7,331 nucleotides of DNA from Prevotellaceae bacterium. GTDB lineage: Bacteria; Bacteroidota; Bacteroidia; Bacteroidales; UBA932. How positions within the stretch are numbered: the stretch's first letter is position 1; each line of letters opens with the position of its first letter. The stretch lies in the NCBI GenBank assembly GCA_031289385.1, contig JAITPP010000081.1, forward strand, positions 1-7,331. The letters run 5' to 3'. The position numbers and the translations under genes are program-made. This document shows, one piece after another, positions 1 to 4,872 of this stretch. The notes under the pieces are model-generated. The model was not told the origin of the DNA, searched no databases, and worked only from the letters and a program-made list of their open reading frames with translations.

Positions 1-735
1 GATGTGCGCGAATCGTTAGAACGCGAATTAAATCAAATAGCATACAGCCACCATTTAACGCTATTAACTATTAGATTATCAGGGCGATATTTCGGAATTA
101 TTGATTCGCTGTTGCAAAAAAACGGCGTTCCCGAAGACTTTAAATATCTGTGTGTTGCCGAAAGCAATTTACAAAATTTGATTTCTCCTGCAAAAGCGGT
201 TGGTTTTTGGCAGTTTTTATCTGAAACGGGGAAGTCATACAATCTTGAAATAAACGATGAAGTTGATGAGCGTTATAGTATTGAAAAATCGACAATTGCG
301 GCATGTGGATATTTGAAAGAATCTTACAGAAAATACAAGAGTTGGACGTTGGCTGCTGCATCGTATAATACAGGGCAGGGAAATATTGATAAAATTGTGG
401 AAAATCAAAAAACAAGCAATTACCATGACATGATGTTAAATCCCGAAACTATTCGATACATTTATAGAATATTAGCATATAAAATCATATTTAACAACCC
501 CGAATTGTATGGATTTTATGTTTCTGAAAATGATAAATATAAATCCTTTAAATATTACGAAATTACGTTAAATGATTCGATAATAGACATTGCCGATTTT
601 GCAAAAAAATATAATACCAATTATAAAATGATTAAACTTTTTAATCCATGGCTACGCAAGAATACACTAACAAATAGCAAGAAAAAATCGTATAAAATTA
701 AAATACCGACAAAAGATTCCAGAAATTCCGATTAA
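1..735 (+). CDS. Lytic murein transglycosylase, MltD-like (5' end missing)
   Basis: Peptidoglycan lytic transglycosylase of the GH23 (SLT, MltD-like) fold, which cleaves the MurNAc-GlcNAc bond and leaves a 1,6-anhydro end; it would act in the periplasm. The reading frame is open from base 1, so the N-terminus, including any signal peptide, lies off the contig. Counting from the codon at base 4, the catalytic glutamate is E53 in VAESNLQN, followed by the fold's GFWQF motif (about 67-71), a VDER segment (about 87-90) and the AAASYNTGQGNI motif (about 117-128). These match the ES, GxWQF and AxYNxGxG signatures of the family. The last 50 or so residues (YYEITLNDS to YKIKIP, with FNPWLRK) resemble the C-terminal LysM-like tail common in Bacteroidota MltD proteins, although I cannot confirm a true LysM. 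About 60-90 residues are probably missing, by comparison with usual family length. Family assignment is firm; the exact paralogue is not. Confidence 0.9.
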   Translation, partial: DVRESLERELNQIAYSHHLTLLTIRLSGRYFGIIDSLLQKNGVPEDFKYLCVAESNLQNLISPAKAVGFWQFLSETGKSYNLEINDEVDERYSIEKSTIAACGYLKESYRKYKSWTLAAASYNTGQGNIDKIVENQKTSNYHDMMLNPETIRYIYRILAYKIIFNNPELYGFYVSENDKYKSFKYYEITLNDSIIDIADFAKKYNTNYKMIKLFNPWLRKNTLTNSKKKSYKIKIPTKDSRNSD

Positions 736-825
736 TTATTTATTTCACAGTGTATTATTAACTATTATCTGAATAAAAACTTTAAATAAAACGAAAAATT
801 TAATAAAAGTAAAAAATTTTAACAC

Positions 826-1437
826 ATGAAAAATCAAAAATTAGCATTATTTTTCCTTTTTTGGACATTAATAGGCTGTTCTGCCTCGATGGAACAAAAA
901 ATTGAAAAAGCAATTTCAAATCAAATTGAACGATATCCAAAATCAACATTACAAGATATTTACAAAAACTTTTATCAGGCTCGTTTTGGTGCAGAACACG
1001 CCATCCCCGACAAGAAGGCTGCCGAAGATTATTTAATGTATGAATTATCTGGGTTACAGGAATTTGACAATGATACAATTGTTGAAATGATAGGTTGGGA
1101 ACATAATTTTGTGAGAGTTCCTTTGGCATTGGTAAAAAACGGAAAAATTGCGCCCGAAGAATTATTAACCGCTTTTTTGGAAAGCGCAACCGCCGCTTAT
1201 ACCGATTCTGCCAAAAATTGGGTTGATGAATGGAATTTGATTGTGGCAACAGTCGAAAAAATGAATTTGAATCTCGACGGTTTTGCCGAAGACAAAGAAA
1301 AAATTGCAGAACTATTGCGCGACAATCCAAAAGTAGCATTGCATCACAGCCGAATATTTGGCGAAACATATCACCCGCATTATAGAATAGTGGAAAAATC
1401 AATTTATAAAAAGCATATTGAAAAATTACTTAAATGA
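826..1437 (+). CDS. Conserved Bacteroidota lipoprotein of unknown function
   Basis: A 203-aa predicted lipoprotein. Residues 1-17 form a lipoprotein signal peptide (basic MKNQK, then hydrophobic LALFFLFWTLIG) with lipobox L-I-G-C, so C18 should be acylated and the protein anchored to a membrane facing the periplasm or surface. The mature part is soluble and mostly helical. I recognise it only as resembling conserved hypothetical Bacteroidota proteins, with blocks such as LQDIYKNFYQARFGAEH (42-58), GWEHNFVRV (90-98) and HHSRIFGETYHPHYRI (173-188). The last block is rich in His, Tyr and Arg (H173, H174, Y182, H183, H185, Y186, R187) and could form a catalytic or ligand site, which is inference. 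The ATG at 826 is chosen because it gives a complete signal peptide; there is no Shine-Dalgarno, as usual in the phylum. It follows the transglycosylase by 90 bp on the same strand, so co-transcription is possible but not shown. A long antisense frame covers the gene and is taken as a shadow. Confidence 0.85.
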   Translation: MKNQKLALFFLFWTLIGCSASMEQKIEKAISNQIERYPKSTLQDIYKNFYQARFGAEHAIPDKKAAEDYLMYELSGLQEFDNDTIVEMIGWEHNFVRVPLALVKNGKIAPEELLTAFLESATAAYTDSAKNWVDEWNLIVATVEKMNLNLDGFAEDKEKIAELLRDNPKVALHHSRIFGETYHPHYRIVEKSIYKKHIEKLLK

Positions 1438-1595
1438 GATTGTATTTATAAACTTAAACCTCAATGTGTTTGATAATATTTATTTGATGTTTTTCCTTGT
1501 AATTTTTTAAACCCCAAACACACTTTAAACACAAAGATTTGCAAAAGAACACAAATTTCCTGTAACTTCCCTAACTATGACTTACGACTTACAAC
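1438..1595. other. Convergent intergenic spacer
   Basis: This spacer separates the 3' ends of the lipoprotein and glycosylase genes. It contains an 8-bp inverted repeat, TGTGTTTG (1465-1472) with CAAACACA (1515-1522), whose arms are 42 nt apart, too far for a convincing terminator. A degenerate run of CACAAAG/GCAAAAG-type words (about 1528-1555) loosely resembles the CGCAAAG repeats at 3055-3092. The right edge carries the heptamer array annotated separately. No gene is visible. Confidence 0.5.
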
Positions 1596-1610
1596 TTACA
1601 ACTTACGACT
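1579..1610 (-). repeat. Heptanucleotide array (GTAAGTC on minus strand) at the glycosylase stop codon
   Basis: The plus strand reads GACTTAC, GACTTAC, AACTTAC, AACTTAC and a partial GACT from 1579 to 1610; more degenerate copies may extend left to about 1564. On the minus strand, the coding strand of the adjacent gene, the units are GTAAGTC and GTAAGTT. The array overlaps the 3' end of the glycosylase gene: its last four sense codons (Ser-Arg-Lys-Leu) and TAA stop (1596-1598) are repeat sequence. The same unit variants, in sense orientation, occur at the stop codon of the thioesterase gene (4221-4276). Confidence 0.9.
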
Positions 1611-2660
1611 AAAACAAAAAACCCTTTCCTCTGCTTTTTTCAATAATTCTTTGTCGATTTTCAGTTTTTCGTCAAACGGCGATATTACGATTTCCGTTTT
1701 TCCTTTTTTTTCGAATTTTTTCCACGTAGCCACAATTTTGCCGTTGTACATAACTATGGGATGAAAAATTCCGTTTTTTGTAAAGGCTTTTGGCTGATGT
1801 TGCAAATCTATCACAGACGTTCTGTCTTTATAACTGATTATGTATTCGTCGAAAGCGGGTAGGAGTGAGGCGCATTTCGAAATGCTTGGCGTTAAACGGC
1901 ACGATTTGTGAATTAAAAGTTGTGATGAATTTGACAAATTTTCTTTCAATAAATCATTTTCAATCAAATTAATAGCCTGTTTACAATCGCCGATATTTAA
2001 TCCCGCCCACCACGAAAAATCCTGTAAACTTGCAGGCGAATGACTTTTAAAATATTTTGTTGCCAACAAAGCAAGAGCTTCATCTTTATTTAGTTTTTTT
2101 GTTGGTTTAACTCTCTCGTCTATAAGCGCGTATGTTTGTTTCCTTTCTTTATCAATTCCGCTGCAAACAATTCCCTCAATTTCGGCTCTGTACATAAAAT
2201 AGTGAATCATTCTTGCCTGAATACCTTTGACGTCCGATTTATTCAACTCAACACCAATTTCTTGGCGAGTGAGATGATTGTTGCCTTCAAGCATTTTCAC
2301 AATGATTTTAGTTGCTTTTGAGTATAAATTTTCGGTTATCCCAAGATATTTAGCGTATGTCGAGCCTTGCGATTTTAGTTTTTCTCTGTTTAGTTCGAGC
2401 ATCCATCTAATATCTTCGGCAGCAACCAAATGCCACGTAGGGCGCATTACGTGAGTGCGCAAAATTTCGCCTTGCGCCAAAGCATTTTCAACATCCGAAA
2501 TTGTTGCCGATTTCAGCCTTACACCAACCGCCCATTTGCACATATTATAATCCTGCGCCTGAATTGCGCCCATCCACGAAACAATATCTTTTGGACTGTC
2601 AAATAATTGATTTTCTAACTGTTGGCTTGTTGTCCGTATTGTAGAGTTTGTCAAGTTCAT
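1596..2660 (-). CDS. AlkZ-like (HTH_42 / winged-helix) DNA glycosylase
   Basis: Member of the HTH_42 superfamily of winged-helix proteins, which includes the DNA glycosylases AlkZ and YcaQ/AlkX that excise bulky alkylated bases and unhook interstrand crosslinks. Numbered from the ATG at 2660 (354 aa), it shows QAQ at 34-36 within GAIQAQDYNMCKWAVGVR, RTHVMRPTWHLV at about 68-79, the winged-helix region in the middle, LLPAFDEYIISYKDR at about 266-280, and NGIFHP followed by GKIVATWKK near the C-terminus. In characterised members this motif is QxQ in the AlkZ-like subfamily and QxD in the YcaQ-like one, so this is the AlkZ-like type. The frame runs upstream to a TTG at 2720, but that TTG lies inside a promoter -7 box. 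The ATG at 2660 places QAQ about 34 residues in, as I expect for the family; the ATG at 2687 is an alternative that would add nine repeat-encoded residues. The C-terminal SRKL is encoded by the heptamer array. The fold is confident, the substrate inferred. Confidence 0.85.
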   Translation of the reverse strand: MNLTNSTIRTTSQQLENQLFDSPKDIVSWMGAIQAQDYNMCKWAVGVRLKSATISDVENALAQGEILRTHVMRPTWHLVAAEDIRWMLELNREKLKSQGSTYAKYLGITENLYSKATKIIVKMLEGNNHLTRQEIGVELNKSDVKGIQARMIHYFMYRAEIEGIVCSGIDKERKQTYALIDERVKPTKKLNKDEALALLATKYFKSHSPASLQDFSWWAGLNIGDCKQAINLIENDLLKENLSNSSQLLIHKSCRLTPSISKCASLLPAFDEYIISYKDRTSVIDLQHQPKAFTKNGIFHPIVMYNGKIVATWKKFEKKGKTEIVISPFDEKLKIDKELLKKAEERVFCFSRKL

Positions 2661-2697
2661 AAAGTTTATCAAGTTTTTAAAGTTCATAAAGTTTTTA
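2644..2697. repeat. 9-nt tandem repeat across the glycosylase gene start
   Basis: Six units of a 9-nt repeat are readable on the plus strand: GAGTTTGTC, AAGTTCATA, AAGTTTATC, AAGTTTTTA, AAGTTCATA and AAGTTTTTA. The 15-nt word AAGTTCATAAAGTTT occurs exactly twice, 27 nt apart (2653-2667 and 2680-2694). Because the period is a multiple of three, the minus-strand frame stays open and reads as a three-residue pattern (F/L-x-N) with in-frame ATGs at 2687 and 2660. It lies just downstream of the predicted promoter, so it would be 5' untranslated leader plus start region. Confidence 0.85.
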
Positions 2698-2717
2698 AAT
2701 ATTTTTTGTTTTTTCTG

Positions 2718-2750
2718 CAAAGTTGGTAAAAATTACAGAATTAACAAAAA
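2718..2750 (-). promoter_or_regulatory. Bacteroidota-type promoter for the AlkZ-like gene
   Basis: On the minus strand, TTG (2747-2745, within TTTTTG) is followed after exactly 19 nt by CAACTTTG (2725-2718) and then CAG. The Bacteroidota housekeeping consensus is a -33 TTG/TTTG and a -7 TAnnTTTG at about this spacing; the -7 box has one mismatch (C for T). Transcription would start near 2710-2712, about 50 nt before the ATG at 2660. It overlaps the TTG that would otherwise be an alternative start, which argues against that start. Confidence 0.6.
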
Positions 2751-2960
2751 GATTTTCTTAATTTTTGACAGATAAATTTCGATAGAAATATTAATCCAAG
2801 CAAATGCTACGCGCGAGGAAAAATGTAAATCTGTTGAAACTGATTAAAAAATATTCATTCTAAATTTGTGAGTTTGTTTTATCTTCTATTTTCAAAATTC
2901 CCTTAGTAGCCAAGAAAATCACGCAGAAATAATCCTTATTTTCAATGCTTTAATAATGTA
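2751..2960. other. AT-rich intergenic sequence, no gene seen
   Basis: This is the left part of the divergent region between the glycosylase promoter and the repeat-rich block. It is AT-rich with scattered stops in all frames. I see no convincing gene, RNA or further promoter in it. Confidence 0.4.
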
Positions 2961-2963
2961 ACA

Positions 2964-3016
2964 AGTTCAGACGAGATTCTACCTCGTTAGCACTATCATT
3001 GTAGGTGCTACCTACA
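2964..3016. repeat. Small palindromes beside a direct-repeat copy
   Basis: The block begins with AGTTCAGACGA (2964-2974), which recurs exactly at 3114-3124, 150 bp away. It overlaps ACGAG/CTCGT (arms 2971-2975 and 2983-2987) and is followed by a perfect 7-bp hairpin, TGTAGGT-GCT-ACCTACA (3000-3016). Together with the structure at 3137-3327 it may be part of one composite dispersed repeat, which is inference. Confidence 0.55.
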
Positions 3017-3054
3017 TTTATTCTGATGTTTTTTATTGTTTTCTTGTTTTTTAC

Positions 3055-3092
3055 CGCAAAGTTCGCAAAGATTTTTCGCAAAGCACGCAAAG
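3055..3092. repeat. CGCAAAG repeat cluster
   Basis: Four exact copies of CGCAAAG lie at 3055-3061, 3064-3070, 3077-3083 and 3086-3092, start-to-start spacing 9, 13 and 9 nt. On the minus strand each reads CTTTGCG, which resembles the TTTG core of a Bacteroidota -7 box. From memory, similar CGCAAAG runs are common between genes in this phylum; I cannot verify that here. Confidence 0.75.
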
Positions 3093-3136
3093 GGCAAAAC
3101 CTATTAAAATCACAGTTCAGACGATTTCGCAGGGTT

Positions 3137-3327
3137 TTGCCCGAATGGGCAATATCTTCATAACCGCAGGTAAGCGCCAGCGCAGCCTGCGGCATTACAA
3201 CAGACAGAGGCAACTGCCTGAAAAGCAGGATTTTTTGCACGAGTCCTGCCTTTCAGGCAGAGCAAGCGTAGTCCGAATGTCTGCAAGTCATCGACTTGCG
3301 GTTATGAAAATATCGCCTTTTAGGCGA
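3137..3327. repeat. Structured palindromic element with inverted repeats (MITE/REP-like candidate)
   Basis: About 190 bp of denser, more GC-rich sequence with nested symmetry. Imperfect 21-bp inverted repeats at 3151-3171 and 3294-3314 match at 18 of 21 positions and share the core TTCATAACCGCA (3157-3168, complement 3297-3308). Immediately outside each is a short hairpin: TTGCCC-gaat-GGGCAA (3137-3152) on the left and TCGCCT-ttt-AGGCGA (3313-3327) on the right. Inside are CCGCAGG/CCTGCGG (3164-3170, 3186-3192) enclosing GCGC-ca-GCGC, the 17-bp stem annotated separately, and GCAAGTC-atc-GACTTGC (3283-3299). No convincing protein is encoded; the short frames crossing it look like translations of repeats. 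A non-autonomous mobile repeat is the best reading; a structured RNA is an alternative. Confidence 0.65.
3214..3260. repeat. Strong 17-bp hairpin inside the palindromic element
   Basis: The left arm CTGCCTGAAAAGCAGGA (3214-3230) and right arm TCCTGCCTTTCAGGCAG (3244-3260) pair at 16 of 17 positions, with one A-C mismatch and a 13-nt loop that begins with six T. It is the strongest hairpin in the window. There is no T-run directly after the stem on the plus strand, so it is not a standard terminator in that direction. Confidence 0.85.
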
Positions 3328-3340
3328 GAAGTTTTTAGAA

Positions 3341-3446
3341 GCCAAGCATTATTATGCGATAAAAAACTATAACTAAGCATTATTTCTAAACAGCAAACCA
3401 CAGAATACAAGTCCTCATAGAGAAAAAATAACTCTGCAAGTGCAGA
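3341..3446. repeat. Short repeats between the palindromic element and the thioesterase gene
   Basis: AAGCATTATT occurs twice (3344-3353 and 3375-3384), 31 bp apart. A perfect palindromic hairpin, TCTGCA-ag-TGCAGA, lies at 3433-3446 and echoes the CTGCAAGTC stem of the nearby element. I see no clear promoter for the thioesterase gene here; the AT-rich ATATAACTTGC near 3470 is only a weak -7 candidate with no -33 partner. Confidence 0.45.
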
Positions 3447-3492
3447 ATTACAAAAAAAATATATAACTTGCATTGTTTTTAATCAAAATATT

Positions 3493-4224
3493 ATGAAATC
3501 AAAAACGACATACAAGCGCACAGTGCAGCCGGCGGAAGTTGATTTTTCGCTACGGGCTACAATAGTTTCGATGATTGGTTATGTTCTTGATATTGCAGGA
3601 ATTGATGCCGACGAAAAAGGTTTTGGACTCAAAAAACTTCACGACGATAATCGTTCGTGGGTGCTTTCGCGAATGGCTTTGGATTTTTATCGACTTCCCG
3701 AAAAATACGAAAAAATTGATGTTACAACTTGGGTAAATAATTACGGGCGATTGATAACCACCCGAAATTTTACGATTAACGACGAAAATAATCACCGCAT
3801 ATTTGCCGCAGTAACGCAATGGGCAATGATTGATTTATCTACGCGCCAACCTCTGGATTTGTGCTATGTGTCAGAGTATGATAATCATATATGTGCCGAC
3901 TCTTCGCCAATAGAACATCCGCGAAAGGTTGCACAGGCAAATCCCACAAAAACAAAAACCCATGAAGTTGCGTACAGCGATATTGACTTCAACCGACATG
4001 TAAACACATTGCGATATTTTTCGCTGATGCTTGATATGTTGCCGATAGAAATGCTGTCGAACACAAATGCGGCTCACGTTGAAATTAACTTTTTGCACGA
4101 ATCGCAATATGGTGATACTCTCACAATTGGCTACGAACAACGCGACACAAAATCAATATTCGAAATAAAAAACAATAATAATATAGCAATTTGTCGGGCA
4201 GCGATAGAATTTCGGAAGATGTAA
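3493..4224 (+). CDS. Acyl-ACP thioesterase (bacterial FatA/FatB-like, double hotdog)
   Basis: A 243-aa cytosolic thioesterase of the acyl-ACP thioesterase family, which hydrolyses acyl-ACP to free fatty acid and ACP and so ends chain elongation. The N-terminal hotdog covers roughly residues 5-130 (LSRMALDFYRLPEKYEKI, the VTTWVNNYGRL strand and RIFAAVTQWAMIDL) and the C-terminal hotdog roughly 150-243. The active-site motif is YSDIDFNRHVNTLRY: D165, N167 and H169 form the DxNxH pattern known to be catalytic in plant FatA/FatB. E203 in NFLHESQYGD is the likely counterpart of the plant catalytic Glu, inferred by position. The length fits the short bacterial form, which lacks a plastid transit peptide. 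The ATG at 3493 leaves a short lead before the first domain and has no Shine-Dalgarno. The TAA stop (4222-4224) lies within the first GTAAGTC unit of a heptamer array. Chain-length preference cannot be read from the sequence. Confidence 0.9.
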   Translation: MKSKTTYKRTVQPAEVDFSLRATIVSMIGYVLDIAGIDADEKGFGLKKLHDDNRSWVLSRMALDFYRLPEKYEKIDVTTWVNNYGRLITTRNFTINDENNHRIFAAVTQWAMIDLSTRQPLDLCYVSEYDNHICADSSPIEHPRKVAQANPTKTKTHEVAYSDIDFNRHVNTLRYFSLMLDMLPIEMLSNTNAAHVEINFLHESQYGDTLTIGYEQRDTKSIFEIKNNNNIAICRAAIEFRKM

Positions 4225-4276
4225 GTCATAAGTCGTAAGTCGTAAGTCGTAAGTCGTAAGTTGTAAGTCATAAGTC
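4221..4276 (+). repeat. Heptanucleotide array GTAAGTC x8 at the thioesterase stop codon
   Basis: Eight uninterrupted 7-nt units fill 4221-4276: GTAAGTC, ATAAGTC, three GTAAGTC, GTAAGTT, GTAAGTC and ATAAGTC. The first unit contains the TAA stop of the thioesterase gene. Since 7 is not a multiple of 3 and every unit carries TAA, the array gives stops in all three forward frames within 21 nt. The units match those at 1579-1610 on the opposite strand, so both arrays have the same orientation relative to their gene. Confidence 0.95.
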
Positions 4277-4280
4277 AATT

Positions 4281-4378
4281 ACAGAATACAGAATACAGAA
4301 TACGAAATACGGAATACAGAATACGAAATACAGAATACGAAATACGGAATACAGAATACGGAATACCAAATACCAATT
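4281..4378 (+). repeat. Heptanucleotide array ACAGAAT-type x14 before msrC
   Basis: Fourteen contiguous 7-nt units run from 4281 to 4378. In order, with A = ACAGAAT, B = ACGAAAT, C = ACGGAAT: A A A B C A B A B C A C, then ACCAAAT and ACCAATT. Four bases separate it from the GTAAGTC array and two bases from the msrC ATG. The variants are interspersed rather than graded, so the array is not a recent perfect expansion. No spacers are present, so this is not a CRISPR array. Confidence 0.95.
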
Positions 4379-4380
4379 TT

Positions 4381-4869
4381 ATGAATTATAAAGACTTTAC
4401 AAGTCATATAAATGGCGATAAAACAGAGTGTTACAAACACTTGTCGGAACAAATAAAATATCTTGTAGGCGGCGAAACCAATGTGATTGCAAATATGGCA
4501 AACATTTCGGCAGCAATACGCCAAACATTCGGATTTTTATGGGTAGGATTTTACCTGTGCGAAAACGAAAACGAACTTGTACTTGCACCTTTTCAAGGCA
4601 CAATAGCCTGCACTCGAATAAAATTCGGACGCGGAGTATGCGGTACTGCGTGGAAACTGCAACAATCTGTAATTGTGCCTGATGTAGATAAATTTGCAGG
4701 ACATATTGCTTGCAGTTCAGCATCAAAATCAGAAATTGTTGTTCCTGTTTTTAAGGATGACAAAGTTTTTGCTGTGCTTGATATCGACAGCGACACTCTA
4801 AACACATTCGACGATACCGACAGAATTTATTTAGAACAAATTGTAAAAATTATGATGAACAACAATTAA
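4381..4869 (+). CDS. msrC: Free methionine-(R)-sulfoxide reductase (GAF domain, fRMsr)
   Basis: A 162-aa cytosolic single-GAF-domain enzyme that reduces free methionine-(R)-sulfoxide to methionine using thioredoxin, as part of oxidative damage repair. The family signatures are all present: WVGFYLC at about 54-60, LAPFQGTIACTRI (68-80), GRGVCGTAW (83-91), VIVPDVDKFAGHIAC (97-111), SKSEIVVPV (115-123) and AVLDIDSD (131-138). The three functional cysteines are C77, C87 and C111, with the same 10- and 24-residue spacing as C84, C94 and C118 of the E. coli enzyme. The residue after the third cysteine is Ser rather than the common Asp. The ATG at 4381 gives a family-typical N-terminus and lies two bases after the heptamer array. 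It is on the same strand as the thioesterase 156 bp upstream; read-through is possible, and I see no separate promoter in the gap. A weak hairpin follows the stop. Confidence 0.93.
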   Translation: MNYKDFTSHINGDKTECYKHLSEQIKYLVGGETNVIANMANISAAIRQTFGFLWVGFYLCENENELVLAPFQGTIACTRIKFGRGVCGTAWKLQQSVIVPDVDKFAGHIACSSASKSEIVVPVFKDDKVFAVLDIDSDTLNTFDDTDRIYLEQIVKIMMNNN

Positions 4870-4872
4870 AAA

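Noticed and set aside
736..825. Terminator or promoter between the transglycosylase and lipoprotein genes
   Set aside because: The gap is AT-rich with no stable stem and no TAnnTTTG box with a spaced -33 element.
800..1402. 200-aa frame antisense to the lipoprotein gene
   Set aside because: The opposite strand has a proper lipoprotein signal and conserved blocks; this frame is a by-product of that gene's codon pattern and has no features of its own.
1465..1522. Inverted repeat TGTGTTTG/CAAACACA as a terminator between convergent genes
   Set aside because: The arms are 8 bp with a 42-nt loop and no T-run follows, so a functional terminator is unlikely.
2718..2720. TTG as start codon of the AlkZ-like gene
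   Set aside because: It lies within the predicted -7 promoter box and would add about 20 low-complexity, repeat-encoded residues ahead of the family's usual N-terminus.
2950..3240. 96-aa minus-strand open frame
   Set aside because: It begins at a GTG within the 17-bp hairpin region and runs through the palindromic element, the CGCAAAG repeats and small palindromes. Its residues follow the repeats and show no domain, so it is taken as chance translation of repeat DNA.
3151..3314. Integron attC site
   Set aside because: The ends read TCATAAC and GTTATGA and do not fit the RYYYAAC/GTTRRRY core-site pattern. No integrase or cassette organisation is visible.
3145..3372. 75-aa plus-strand open frame across the palindromic element
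   Set aside because: It lies almost wholly within inverted repeats and hairpins, with no recognisable protein features.
3288..3473. 61-aa minus-strand open frame at the right side of the element
   Set aside because: It covers short direct repeats and a palindrome upstream of the thioesterase gene. The Cys- and Leu-rich composition matches no domain I know, and it may be a translated dispersed repeat.
4221..4378. CRISPR array
   Set aside because: The repeats are 7 nt long and directly adjacent, with no spacers and no cas genes nearby.
4279..4524. 81-aa minus-strand frame through the ACAGAAT array
   Set aside because: About a third of it is translated heptamer repeat and the rest is antisense to msrC.
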